From positions 15,662,509 through 15,726,508 of the forward strand of contig OY754475.1 in assembly GCA_963575645.1 (NCBI GenBank): 64,000 bases of DNA, given 5' to 3'. Under the pieces are notes generated by a model. The model searched no databases. It was not told where the DNA came from and saw only the letters and a program-made list of their open reading frames with translations. This DNA comes from Xanthostigma xanthostigma. Its lineage: Eukaryota > Arthropoda > Insecta > Raphidioptera > Raphidiidae. Made by a program: the position numbers and the translations under genes. Below, piece after piece: positions 25,201-35,269 of this stretch; position 1 is the stretch's first letter; each line of letters opens with the position of its first letter.

Positions 25201-26290
25201 ACAAAATGCTTAATGCGCAGTCAGTTTCCACGATTTTATTTTGGTTTCATGTTTAGACTTTGTACCGAAATGATCAATTGGAAACCGTCCGATAACCGTC
25301 CATATCTCAGATGGAACGCATTTTATTTACTGCGTGTGATCGTGACGTGACGATAAATTTGCCGTTTTTTAGAGAGGTTAGAACAAAGCTATTAATTGTT
25401 CTATATTTATTTGCCTAATAAAGACAGCTGGCTTAAGCTCGCTAAATCACTGCTATCAGTTTTGTCTAATTCCAAAACATAACTTGGCAATCCTGAACAA
25501 TACGACGCCCCTACTTCTGATTTTGACCGTATGAATGATAACGACGCTGCTGCTCTGTTTGTCTGGTTGCAAACTATGTTCAGCTCAATGTCCGGAAAAT
25601 GTTATTTGGGTGTATATCATTATCAGGTGATTTATCAATTACACTAACCCCGTTGTCCGTTATATTTCCGGCAGGCCATTATCTACCTAATGATTCATGT
25701 GAAATTATAGTTCAAAAAAGAAATTGATTTAAAAATTATTAATACATATAAATTACATACTTAGGCTTAAGGTTTAACTCACACTTACCATTTCCCGACC
25801 ACAAAAAAGTGCTCCTTTTATAGTTTTTATATAGTTTTTATAGTTTTAAAAAAACTATTACAGCTAGGAGCTTAATTTTCTTTTTATTGCAAAGGTACTA
25901 AAGACCCCTTCTTTGCACCGAAAGCTGGATGCGGTGGGTCAATTAAAACCGGCAGAAGGAGGGGGGGTGGCGAAAAAATGTAAAGTGACGATCTTTAATG
26001 CGATGTTTTTCAATTTCATATTATAAGTATTGACTATTGTAAACATTTTATTCTATGCATTGGACTAGATATAGTTCGCAAATAGATAAATTACAATTTA
26101 GCAGCGCCAACGTTATTCGTATGGTCGAAATCTGAAGTAGGGACCTGTATTCTGCATGTTTGCCCATAACCTAGTTAATAATTATTCTGTGATTCATCAT
26201 GGAAGATAATTGTTGTCATAGGTATATATAGATACTTCACACATTTTTAATTTTTACACTTTCTCCTAGTTTTTATTTTTTAAATGATGT
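25201..26290 (-). pseudogene. Relic of a third ZAD-gene 5' region without exon 1
   Basis: TTCTGTGATTCATCATGGAA at about 26190 and TTTTTAATTTTTACACTTTC at about 26250 match the two flanks of exon 1 in genes A (38.83 and 39.05 kb) and B (63.61 and 63.86 kb). Here the flanks are nearly joined and the exon with its splice donor is missing. Weaker resemblance extends upstream (ATCACTGCTATCAGTTTTGT at about 25450, as at 63.55 kb). No zinc-finger exon is found to the left. Confidence 0.45.
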
Positions 26291-26314
26291 GAGACAAAAA
26301 TAATGATACATATA

Positions 26315-26799
26315 CCGGGTGAGTTAAAAGTCCCGGAACGGTTGAATATCTAGCATACTACGCATCATATAAAAAAAAAAAAAAATACGTGTCAAATATT
26401 TTTCGCAAAACTTTTTTTGATACCACACCCGCCAACCAGTGTGTGGAGGGAGGGGAAACTTCGAAATTGTGAATGGAATGTCATCCATTATTGCGAAATT
26501 GGATTGATTTTTTTAAGTTTTTCGCGATTACCGCGACATCGGTCGCGAATCGAAAAAACGATCGAAGTAAAATTGATGTAATTTTTTCCGTAGAATCCGA
26601 ATCTGCAATAAAAAATAGGGGTTCCTATTTAAAATTTTAAAGTTGCCCCTCCCCCCACCAACTGGGTGGGGGGTGGGGAGTCATGTGTGGTATCAAAAAA
26701 TAGTTTTGCGAAAAATATTTGACACGTATTTTTTTTTTTTTTTATATGATGCGTAGTATGCGAGATATTCAACCGTTCCGGGACTTTTGCCTCACCCGG
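26315..26799. mobile_element. TA-target MITE, CCGGGTGAG family, copy 2
   Basis: Same terminal repeats as the 1.8-kb element, flanked by TA (26313-26314 and 26800-26801). It is shorter (485 bp), with a different, GC-richer centre. Confidence 0.8.
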
Positions 26800-26941
26800 T
26801 ATCTACTTCATGCATAAAAATTTTTTTAAAAATAATCAAAATTTGAAAAACTCACGACTGGTGTAAACATTGTAATAGAAAAAAACAAAATTAGAAAAGA
26901 AAATATTAATAAGAAATCTCTAAAAATCTTAAAATAAAATA

Positions 26942-27230
26942 GAAAAAGGATTATTAAATAAAATTTTAAAACCCCCCGACTTAAAAGAGGTAAGTAACCA
27001 AAGAAAATCCGTTGGTCGCTGCCATTCGCTGCCCTGAATTAAGAATAGGAAAATATCAATTGAAGACTACAGTTATTTACGTACCTAACGTAATTTCAAT
27101 CAGTCATATACTCCAAAATTGCAATATTTTAGTTCATTTCAGGGCAGCGAATGGCAGCCACCGACGACTTTTCTTTGGTTACTTACCTCAGTTTAGTCGG
27201 GGGGTTTTAAAATTTTATTTAATCCTTTTT
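26942..27230. mobile_element. MITE with about 90-bp TIRs
   Basis: AAAAGGATTA, then AAAACCCCCCGACT...AGGTAAGTAACCAAAGAAAA and CTGCCATTCGCTGCCCTGAA, appear inverted at the right end. There is about 110 bp of unique centre and no gene. Confidence 0.75.
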
Positions 27231-27569
27231 CAATTACAACGTTTACATTCGTCCTGGGTTTTTTCAAAATTTTAAATTTTTGTTTGCTGTGGTGATTCTT
27301 TGTGTCCAAGAGTGTACTGCACTTCTCCACGTGATATGCGGCTGCCCAATGACACGACGGAACGCGGGTTACCGGCCAACACAAGAAGAACGTGAACACA
27401 CTCGGTAGATTGATTTCATTAGAGCAAGGTCATGTAACATGTGAAAATTAAGAAGTAATAAAATTCGATAAAATATTTGCTACAAACTGATTGATAGTTT
27501 ATTTTTGTGTTTTTGCCTGTAGCTAATAGTATATATAAAAAAATCCTTATTGTCGTTATTTATAAATAA
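27231..27569. other. Non-coding spacer
   Basis: Nothing recognised. Confidence 0.45.
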
Positions 27570-28095
27570 AAACTCGGGTCGCAGTGCGAAACCCTGCCGA
27601 CAATATAGTGTATTTGCTTTTATAAGCAGTGTGGCTCTATTGTATGAACTTAACTTTGTTTTTGGACAAAAGAAAAAAAATATCCCTTGATACACCCCTT
27701 AAAACAACATTTTTTTCTTAATTTCAATACTATATACCAATTCAACATCTGTATCAAATTATATACACCCTTCAGTATGCAAATCCATATCAATAAACTT
27801 GCGTTTTCATAAAATTTGTAAGTCCGGTCCTGTCGGGCCGATTTTATGATTTTATTAAAATTTTAGCAGCACATGTCAATAATTACTAAAGGGTTAAATT
27901 TCAAATTTGAAACGATTCTGAGAATTATTTCGGTATTTTTGGGCCCAAAAACATTTTTCAACCCCTAAATGCCCCCCTTAAAGTGGCCCGATCGGGCCCA
28001 TTTTAAATAGGCTTCGTGCGGTGATGGATTTTAACATGTGGTCCAAATTTCGTTAAAATCAATTAACTCCTTCGAAAGTTATTGCCCGCACCTAT

Positions 28096-28127
<32 letters not shown>

Positions 28128-29850
28128 TGTAACCTCAACTGAGGAGAGCCGCGGCTAGCGTAGTTCAGGCGGCGCGAGGGGCGTGGGCGAAGCCAATGAG
28201 AGATGAGAATTATCTTGATGGGAAAAGCCAGAAAGGCTGTAAGTATCCAACCACCGACCACTTACACGAATTAAATAACTAATGGTAAAATAATTAAATT
28301 AAATAAGTTAACCAAGGACGACACAATAACAACAACAAATGTTGTCACGTGACGGTGAAAACTAAAGTAGTGTGGGCCCACCGACCAAAGGTGAAAAGGG
28401 CGCCAGGACACAAGGGCCACACTATAGAAGTATCCAGGGAGTCCACCCCTGGACTATCGTGCCACGCTGACAACAAGGAATTAAATAACACGCCCAAAAC
28501 CGTTTCCCAAAACGCTTGAAAAACAACAACAAACAACAACAACGATCCACTCACAAAAGAATGGGTCGCCACCAAACAAATGAACAAATCCAAAATTCAC
28601 AACAAAAACAACCAAAATGAAAGCGACTAAACAGCCGCACGTAACAATTATTTAAACAAATAACTCCACGGCACTGACTAAATCCAGTGCCAACTTAATC
28701 TACAACACTCGACGTGTACAACAATTAGTCGACGAACCCAAATTAAATAATAGTTGTCGCATCGACCTCAATACAGCGAGACGGCGTGTCGCGCCAACCT
28801 CAGAACCAAACGATAACACGACTAAGGCCTGAAATAATCTTCAAACATCAAAACATTAAATGATTAGCGGCATCGGCTTATAATAATGCATTTGACATGT
28901 CATGACGCAGTAATTAATAAAGCATAGCTGATACGTGGCGGCGTAATTACGACAACTCACAATTTCTGAACAGAATTATTCCAGAAATTCCAGGAATGAA
29001 TCCTGATCCGCGACAACTACCTCAACGCTAATCCTAAACAGCAGAAAAACAGAAACTAACATCCAGAGTGCCAACAGGCCTGTTAATTCACGGTTGATCT
29101 ATTTGTAAAATGGTGACAACAATCAAAGGTGGGAAGGAACCTAAAATTTGGGACCGCTCTGCGCGGAACCAAATTCTCTGTGTTAAAAAAAGGATGCACG
29201 GAGGAATGCCCTAAATCGCCAACGAAACTAGAAGTTTACAACCACTAAAACCTAGTCACAAAATGCCTACGAAGATTCGCCACCAAAATAATAATCAAAA
29301 CGCAATATTCAATACGATAAAATCCGTCAACCAAGGATCCGATGTTTACACGTTGAATATTCACCCGCTAATCAGCTCACAAAACACAGTGTATTGTGTA
29401 TGTCATCTTAAGACAAGATTCGACGCACGTAGATGTCCTGTCTACGTTTCCTCGTCTAGCGCACCGCTCTACGCAATCGTTCGCTCTCTCGCACACTGAC
29501 CATAGCTCAAGTCGGGACAGCCGTCTGTCTCCGTGTGAAAGGCAGACCTCGTGTCGTTCTTTATTAACTCATGGCTTTTTCGCCTCTCTCGCTCGCACTC
29601 ATTATCAACCTTTTTGCAATTTAAAATAACTTCTAATAATTCACATATTATTTCTACACAATTTACTCAAGACAAAATGGCTTAAGGTTGTAAAACGTTA
29701 CAATATATATATACATATATAAACATACTTTTCCAAAAATGGTGCCAAACTTCTTAGAAACTTATGAAACGTCGAGAAATTTTGGTCCGACCCCTAGGTC
29801 CCGCCATCCGACCGACGCCAATAGTGTAAGTGCCTTATGGCAAATACACT
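27570..29850. repeat. GTGTATTTGC TIR repeat, copy 2, split by an insertion
   Basis: The left part (27570-28127) matches 12893 to the (TA)n tract of copy 1. The right part (29703-29850) continues with the rest of the tract and the CCGACCGACGCC end. The two halves are separated by the 1.6-kb element at 28128-29702. Confidence 0.7.
28128..29702. mobile_element. Putative solo LTR in a (TA)n tract
   Basis: 1575 bp begin TGTAACCTC and end AACGTTACA, the same six terminal bases as the Gypsy LTR in this window (TGTAAC...GTTACA). It splits the TA-repeat of another element, so the target duplication (probably ATAT) cannot be told from the repeat. It contains no gag or pol. Short open frames inside are not convincing. 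Confidence 0.55.
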
Positions 29851-30112
29851 AAAAATGTACATTGAACCATCAGTAGGTTAGGAAGATTTCAAATGTAATT
29901 ACATTTTTTAACTTTACATACAAAAAATATACAAATACATTTACTATTGTGTTTATTTTTCTCTTGTGCGGGCACCTTTAATTCTAAAAATAATAGGAAT
30001 ATAAAATTATTTCTCATCAGTAAGAAACAACTTTCTTTAATTTATTCTAACTTGCAATCAACACACAAAATTTATTTCACTTATTACTAACGTCACACTT
30101 TTATAATTTTTT
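29851..30112 (-). other. 3' UTR region of ZAD-ZNF gene A
   Basis: Sequence from about 29935 matches the region downstream of gene B at 59.5-59.64 kb (CCTTTAATT, TTTCTCATCA, CAATCAACACA in the same order), so the duplication that made the two genes included the 3' UTR. Confidence 0.5.
30071..30076 (-). terminator. Candidate poly(A) signal, gene A
   Basis: AATAAA on the minus strand, about 110 nt past the stop codon and at the aligned position in gene B (59623-59628). A second AATAAA lies at 30041-30046. Confidence 0.4.
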
Positions 30113-30185
30113 CTCCAGTCTGTACGCATTTGTGAATATTTAAACTGTTTGCGTGGCAGAAAAACTTATTACACAAGTCACACTG
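30113..30185 (-). pseudogene. Twelfth zinc finger of gene A, beyond the stop
   Basis: Directly after the TAA, the same frame goes on as a recognisable C2H2 finger (QCDLCNKFF then SLNIHK). The linker tyrosine codon of the TGEKPY motif has become TAA. The second histidine is already lost (HKCVQTGEK), which fits loss of constraint after truncation. Confidence 0.7.
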
Positions 30186-31862
30186 TTATGGTTTCTCACC
30201 AGAATGCAAACGTTTATGAATTTTCAAATAGTTTGAACGATTAAAACATTTATTACAAATGTCACACTTAAATGGATTTTCACCGGTATGTGTACGTTTG
30301 TGAATAGACAAATTGGATGATCGACTGAAACATTTATTGCAAACATCACACTTATATGGTTTCTCACCAGTATGAGTACGGTTGTGTACATTTAAATGCG
30401 TTGATTGAGTGAAACACATATTACAAACGTCACACTTATATGGTTTCTCACCAGTATGCGTACGTTTGTGAATATTTAAGATCCTTGAATAGGAAAAGCA
30501 TTTATTACAAACGTCACACTTATATGGTTTCTCCTTTGTATGAGTATATTTGTGAATTTTCAATGTGTCTAATGTAATGAAACTCGTATTACAAACGTCA
30601 CAACGGTATGGTTTCTCACCAGTATGAGTACGTTTGTGAATTTTCAAATAGTTTGAATGATTGAAACATTTATTACAAATGTCACACTGATAAGGTTTCT
30701 CACCAGTATGTATACGTTTATGAATATACAAATTGGACGATCGATTGAAATTTTTATTACAAACGTCACACCGATATGGTTTTATACCAGTATGTAAGCG
30801 TTTGTGGACACTTAAACTGCTTGAATGAGAGAAACACTTATTACAGACGTCACACCGATAAAGTTTTCTGCCAGTGTGAGTACATTTGTGAACATTTAAA
30901 CTTCTCAAATCACGGAAACACACATTACAAACTTCACACTTGTATGGTTTTTCACCAGTATGCACACGTTTGTGTTTGGCTAAATTAGATGAAGCGCTGA
31001 AATACTTATTACAAACGCCACACTTATATGGTTTCTCACCAGTATGAATACGGTTGTGTGTTTTTAAAGCTGATGTATTTTTAAAACATTTATCACATTG
31101 AATACATTGATACAATTTTCTTGCATTTGTTTTTTTCTGCTCATCACGATTTATAGTGAGGATAAGCCTTCCTTCTTCTTGTCTGTCAACATTTTTTGTT
31201 ACATCTTCGTAGTTTATTTTACTACTATCACATTTAAGTAAATTTTCTTCTGTGTCTTCAACATGCTGAAATAAAGTATTGTCCATCGGTTCGTTTTTTA
31301 TTTCGGATTTGAAAGGCATATTCTTATTAACTTTATCTGCTAATTTAAAATTAGCAACGTCATCATTTTTCAAGTTGGTACAACATTCGCTTTGATCTGA
31401 TATAATGTTAGCAATATTGATCTTTGAGTCTTTACAGACGATTTCACAATAATCACTTTTAGATAACGTTTCTACTGTTTTTTCAGTACAGTCATTCGAA
31501 AATAGTAAATTCGTGCCTATTGGTTCATCTTTGACTTCGCATTTGAAATATATTTCATTACTATTATTGGTAGTTGAACAAATATTTTGTTGTGCTTTTT
31601 CTTTCAGATTTATATTTATGTGAGATGCCTCAGGAGTTTCCAAAGATTCACTTTCATTAACGATATCCGCATTGGTGTTATGGATTAAAGGATCCTCATA
31701 AGACTCAGTTTTGATTGGTTTCTCATAAGTGTGAAGTTGGTGCAGAATACTTCGCAATGTTTTGTCAGACTGTATTATTTGTACCCGAAACCGGTGAATT
31801 TTCTCCAATTGAATGTAACATAGTTCGCAGATTAAATTTGGCATCTCATCGTGTCTTGTTAT
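30186..31862 (-). CDS. ZAD-C2H2 zinc-finger protein A, exon 2
   Basis: Predicted nuclear DNA-binding regulator. The exon starts at a TTTTCAG acceptor (exon 5' end 31862), phase 0, not at the intronic ATG upstream. It opens with the second half of the ZAD dimerisation domain (CELC, matching CRLC in exon 1). An acidic linker of about 230 residues follows, with VKDEP, IKNEP and IKTE motifs that fit the SUMO consensus. Eleven C2H2 fingers with TGEKPY-type linkers close the protein. With exon 1 the product is about 607 aa. The frame stops (TAA) within the linker to a twelfth finger. Paralogue B lies at 60.8-63.9 kb in the same orientation. Its DNA target is unknown; members of this family bind specific sites and often act in the germline or early embryo. 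Confidence 0.9.
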   Translation of the reverse strand: MTRHDEMPNLICELCYIQLEKIHRFRVQIIQSDKTLRSILHQLHTYEKPIKTESYEDPLIHNTNADIVNESESLETPEASHININLKEKAQQNICSTTNNSNEIYFKCEVKDEPIGTNLLFSNDCTEKTVETLSKSDYCEIVCKDSKINIANIISDQSECCTNLKNDDVANFKLADKVNKNMPFKSEIKNEPMDNTLFQHVEDTEENLLKCDSSKINYEDVTKNVDRQEEGRLILTINRDEQKKTNARKLYQCIQCDKCFKNTSALKTHNRIHTGEKPYKCGVCNKYFSASSNLAKHKRVHTGEKPYKCEVCNVCFRDLRSLNVHKCTHTGRKLYRCDVCNKCFSHSSSLSVHKRLHTGIKPYRCDVCNKNFNRSSNLYIHKRIHTGEKPYQCDICNKCFNHSNYLKIHKRTHTGEKPYRCDVCNTSFITLDTLKIHKYTHTKEKPYKCDVCNKCFSYSRILNIHKRTHTGEKPYKCDVCNMCFTQSTHLNVHNRTHTGEKPYKCDVCNKCFSRSSNLSIHKRTHTGENPFKCDICNKCFNRSNYLKIHKRLHSGEKP

Positions 31863-32020
31863 CTGAAAAGATAGATAGATAAATAAATATTTCTTCATTA
31901 AATGCCAAAAAATTGGGGTAGAATAAGTTTGTACGATAAATGACTAGAAATTAATACTTTGTATTACACATTTTTTTTTTAATTAACGTGAGTTTTGTTC
32001 TTGGCGAACGCAAAAAGTAT

Positions 32021-32290
32021 TCAGACTTGTATCATGATCGATTTTATATTCACGGAAAAAAATGTAGTTTTCTTTGACAAACATGACAGACTCCAAAATA
32101 TGAAAATTTCATTATTTATGAAATAGTTCCTGCAAGAATCGCGTGGTTTAAGACCAAAAAGAATTACAGGACACATTTTTTTCAGTTTTAAGACGACGTT
32201 AGTGTTGCCCCAAAATATAATACCATATCTTAATCTAGCAACTATGAATGAATAATACGCACTTAGGCACGCCACCTGGTTAATATTATT
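32021..32290 (-). pseudogene. LINE reverse-transcriptase C-terminal relic
   Basis: The frame contains AYYSFIVARLRYGIIFWGN and LFGLKPRDSCRNYF. These are hallmark strings of the region after the RT domain in many arthropod LINEs (RLxYGIxxWG, GLKPRDSCRxYF). It is short, with no intact 5' part, and lies in the intron of gene A. Confidence 0.65.
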
Positions 32291-32398
32291 GCTAATTTAA
32301 TAAATAAAATTATTATCAATAATTTTCTTTATTGAAGAGTACTAATCAAAGACCTGATTATTGCTAATTGTTCTACCACAATAACAACGCAAGCTGCG

Positions 32399-32468
32399 AT
32401 ATCGGTATGGCCGAGCGGTTAAAAGCGTTAGTCCATAGCAAGGTGCCGGGTTCGATTCCCGCTGACAC
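32399..32468 (+). tRNA. tRNA-like sequence (Leu/Ser-type body), pseudogene or SINE head
   Basis: It has an A-box-like TGGCCGAGCGGTTAAAAGC and a perfect T-arm CGGGTTCGATTCCCG (B box), 70 nt between candidate acceptor strands ATATCGG and CTGACAC. The acceptor stem has three transition-type mismatches and the long variable arm of Leu/Ser tRNAs is missing. A T-rich stretch follows. Probably not a functional tRNA. Confidence 0.5.
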
Positions 32469-32738
32469 AAGTAATATTTTTTTTTCTATTCCATTTTCTT
32501 TTTAATTTTTTTTTCTATTTTTTTAATTGGTTTTTTTAAATCTATTTTCTCAAATATTTTTTTTCATTACCTATAATATGTACAGTGGAAAACTTGCGGG
32601 ATGTGCACTTTTGGTTTTGCCAACTATTTTATTTATTTGAAGAGTTCTATTCAGATGTTAATCTATAAGATTTAAATAAAAGTATAATATTACTAAAACG
32701 TACATTCTTAACTGGTAAATGTGCGTTGTTAGTTGTCA

Positions 32739-33143
32739 CTGGTGTCCGACCAAAACTAGTTTTACAACCGAAATCGAATATCGGTTTCTGTTTCGGTCGA
32801 AACCGAAACTTACTTCGAGAGCAATTCTATAGTGTATGTTTTTTTAAGCTTTTGTTCATTTTAGCCGTTGCAAATAATGTGCTTGTGTTCATAGAAGCAA
32901 TTATTTGATAAGCTCACGACAGCGCACAGTTAACACGGACGCGAGGGCAAGTCGACAGTGACACTGCGACTCTTCGTTGCTGCTTCACTACGCCGATCGT
33001 TCCCAAAAGCCGCACGGAAGCTCACGAACCTAGTTTCGGTTTCGGTCCTAGTTTCGGTAGATTTTCTGCCGACACCAAAACTAAACCGAAACTCTAATTT
33101 AACGCCGAAACTCGCTGAAACCGAAAATTCGGTCAGACACTAG
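32739..33143. mobile_element. TIR element (CTRGTGTCYGACC)
   Basis: CTGGTGTCCGACCAAAA at the left and its inverse (GGTCAGACACTAG) at the right enclose 400 bp full of CGGTTTCGGT and its complement. No clear target duplication is seen. It looks like a hAT-type MITE. Confidence 0.5.
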
Positions 33144-33324
33144 CCATCATTATGGTAGTTTATTGAATAAAAATGAACCCTAAAATATTTCACTGACACA
33201 AAACTCAAATTAGAATTTAGTGTAAGCGCTAATTTTTCTTACTTTTTATTCACAATTGTGGATCTATTTTTAATAACATCAATATACCTATATTAGATAT
33301 CGTGTCCATCGATAATAGTTAGTC

Positions 33325-35269
33325 AGAAAAAATTCGCAGGTTTGTGGACAATAGTTATATTTATAATTGTACGACGTTTCGTCTATAAATTTAGACTTTT
33401 TCAAGTACAAATTGAAAATTATTTAATTAAAACAATAATTATGAAAAAAACATTATAATCCATGGAAATCGTACCATAAAAGGGGTCTTCACTTGCATCA
33501 AATCGGGCAGTTCTGATTTTTTTTATATGTTGTATGTAATGAGGTGGTAATGACAAATATAATTTTTCCACCTCGAAAGCCTTCCGGAACATTGTAAAAT
33601 TCATGAAAAGCCATTAAATTTTGGATCATTTTTCAGTTTTTGCCATTTTTTACCACCAAGGACCTGTTTTACGGTAGTAGTCATATGAATTCTTTTAAAG
33701 AAGACTAAATTTGCAAGAAAATGAGAATAGTTGGGTCTCGATAAGCTGAATAGTTTCAAAGATACAGCTGTTCAAATGTTTGCAAAATTTCTTAAATAAT
33801 ACAATTTAGAGTTTAGGGTGTCTGTCAAAAATATTTTTCTACTAAAGGTGTGCTTTTTATTATTTTTATATATAGTATAGGGTATATAATTATTTATAAT
33901 AAAAAAAAACAAAACCATAATACTTTGCCGTAGTTAAAAATAGTTCTTCCAAGTTACGCTGTGGCAGCCAATCATAAATCGATGTTCCCAAACAATATTT
34001 TTCACTACATTATGCATCCCTGTTGTTATCGAGTGAGGTTAGAAATCCTGAAATGGGAGCTTGGTCTGACGAAACCACCAGCTCCTCAACCCCTGCTAAA
34101 CATGATTTCCTGCAACTGCAAAAAAGGTTGTACCAGCAGCTGTGGTTGCAGAAAAGCAGGACTCAAATGCTCGGCTGTTTGCAACCACTGCAGCGGCCAA
34201 TCTTGTGATAACAAACCAGACCTGATGTGTGATGACATTGATGAACCTACCATCGATGACCCACCATCAGATGACGATTTCGACCTGCCTGAGCTGGTCG
34301 TTGACGAAATGCTACCGAAGCAAGCTCCCAAAAGATGTACCGTCGATTTAGAGGTTCAGCCTGGTCCATCAAAGATATACAAGAAAAACTAATAATACAA
34401 CTCCTGTGACGACCTCAACTTCAACCGCCACATGCAAAGATAATATGTATAACACAGTCTTTAAATTTTTATGCTGTAATTATTTCTTTTTAAAATTATA
34501 ATGCTTATTTCATAAGTCGTATTTCATTTTGTTTACTCACCTCAGCAACTTTGAACAGCTGTAGCTAGGGAACTATCAGATCTTAATATATCAAATTGGT
34601 CTCGTTTTGTTAAAAAAATTGTCTTCTTTAAAAACGTATATGAATTTATGCCGTGAAATAGATCAATAATTGACCACATTGACGAGAACGAGTAAAAACT
34701 CGAAAAAAAATTTTTTTTTGAAATTTTGCAAACATTTGAACAGCTGTATCTTTGAAACTATTCAGCTTATCGAGACCCAACTATTCTCATTTTGTTGCAA
34801 ATTTAGTCTACTTTAAAAGAATTCATAGTGACTTCTACCGTAAAACAGGTCCTTGGTGGTAAAAAATGGCAAAAACTGAAAAATGATCAAAAATTTAATG
34901 GCTTTTCATGAATTTTACAATGTTCCGGAAGGCTTTCGAGGTGGAAAAATTATATTTGTCATTACCACCTCATTATATACAACATATAAAAAAATCAGAA
35001 CTGCCCCATTTGATGCAACTCAAAATGTACCAATTCCATGGATTATTATATTTATTTTTATTGTTTAAAATTTATACATAAACTTGTTGCCATGTTTTTA
35101 TCTTATGTACCTTAAATTTTGTTAATTGCTATGGTTAGTAATTAATGTTTTTTTCATAATTATTGTTTTAAATAATTTTCAATTTGTACTTGAAAAAGTC
35201 TAAATTTATAGACGAAACGTCGTACAATTATAAATATAACTATTGTCCACAAACCTGCGAATTTTTTCT
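33325..35269. mobile_element. Element with about 0.5-kb TIRs enclosing a CXC reading frame
   Basis: The left arm (33325-33808) and right arm (about 34724-35269) are inverted copies with few differences, ending AGAAAAAATTCGCAGG. Each arm contains GACGAAACGTCGTAC next to GTCTAAATTTATAGAC, a stem resembling the hammerhead-like ends at 16-17 kb. Between the arms lies one cysteine-rich frame. The 16-bp string TTAATAACATCAATAT occurs at 33270 and directly after the right arm, a possible long target duplication. It sits in the intron of gene A. Confidence 0.7.
33961..34392 (+). CDS. CXC (tesmin-like) cysteine-rich reading frame
   Basis: The open frame has no ATG at its first codon (GTG); the first ATG is at 33982, and the frame is open back to a TAG at 33931. 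Nine cysteines in CNCKKGC...CGCRKAGLKC...CNHCSGQSC match the CXC zinc-binding pattern of tesmin/TSO1-type proteins. A PPAPQPLL segment precedes it and an acidic tail (SDDDFDLPELVVDE) follows. From memory, similar cysteine-rich tails end larger multi-copy arthropod proteins, so this is probably a 3' fragment rather than a whole gene. Function unknown; the CXC fold binds DNA in its known members. Confidence 0.6.
   Translation: MAANHKSMFPNNIFHYIMHPCCYRVRLEILKWELGLTKPPAPQPLLNMISCNCKKGCTSSCGCRKAGLKCSAVCNHCSGQSCDNKPDLMCDDIDEPTIDDPPSDDDFDLPELVVDEMLPKQAPKRCTVDLEVQPGPSKIYKKN

Noticed and set aside
31863..31898. ATG at 31898 as the start of zinc-finger gene A
   Set aside because: It lies upstream of a good splice acceptor, in intron sequence, and would leave the ZAD without its first cysteine pair, which is found in exon 1 at 38.9 kb.
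34023..34331. Alternative-frame ORFs over the CXC gene
   Set aside because: Overlapping shadows; only the frame 33961-34392 has the regular cysteine pattern.
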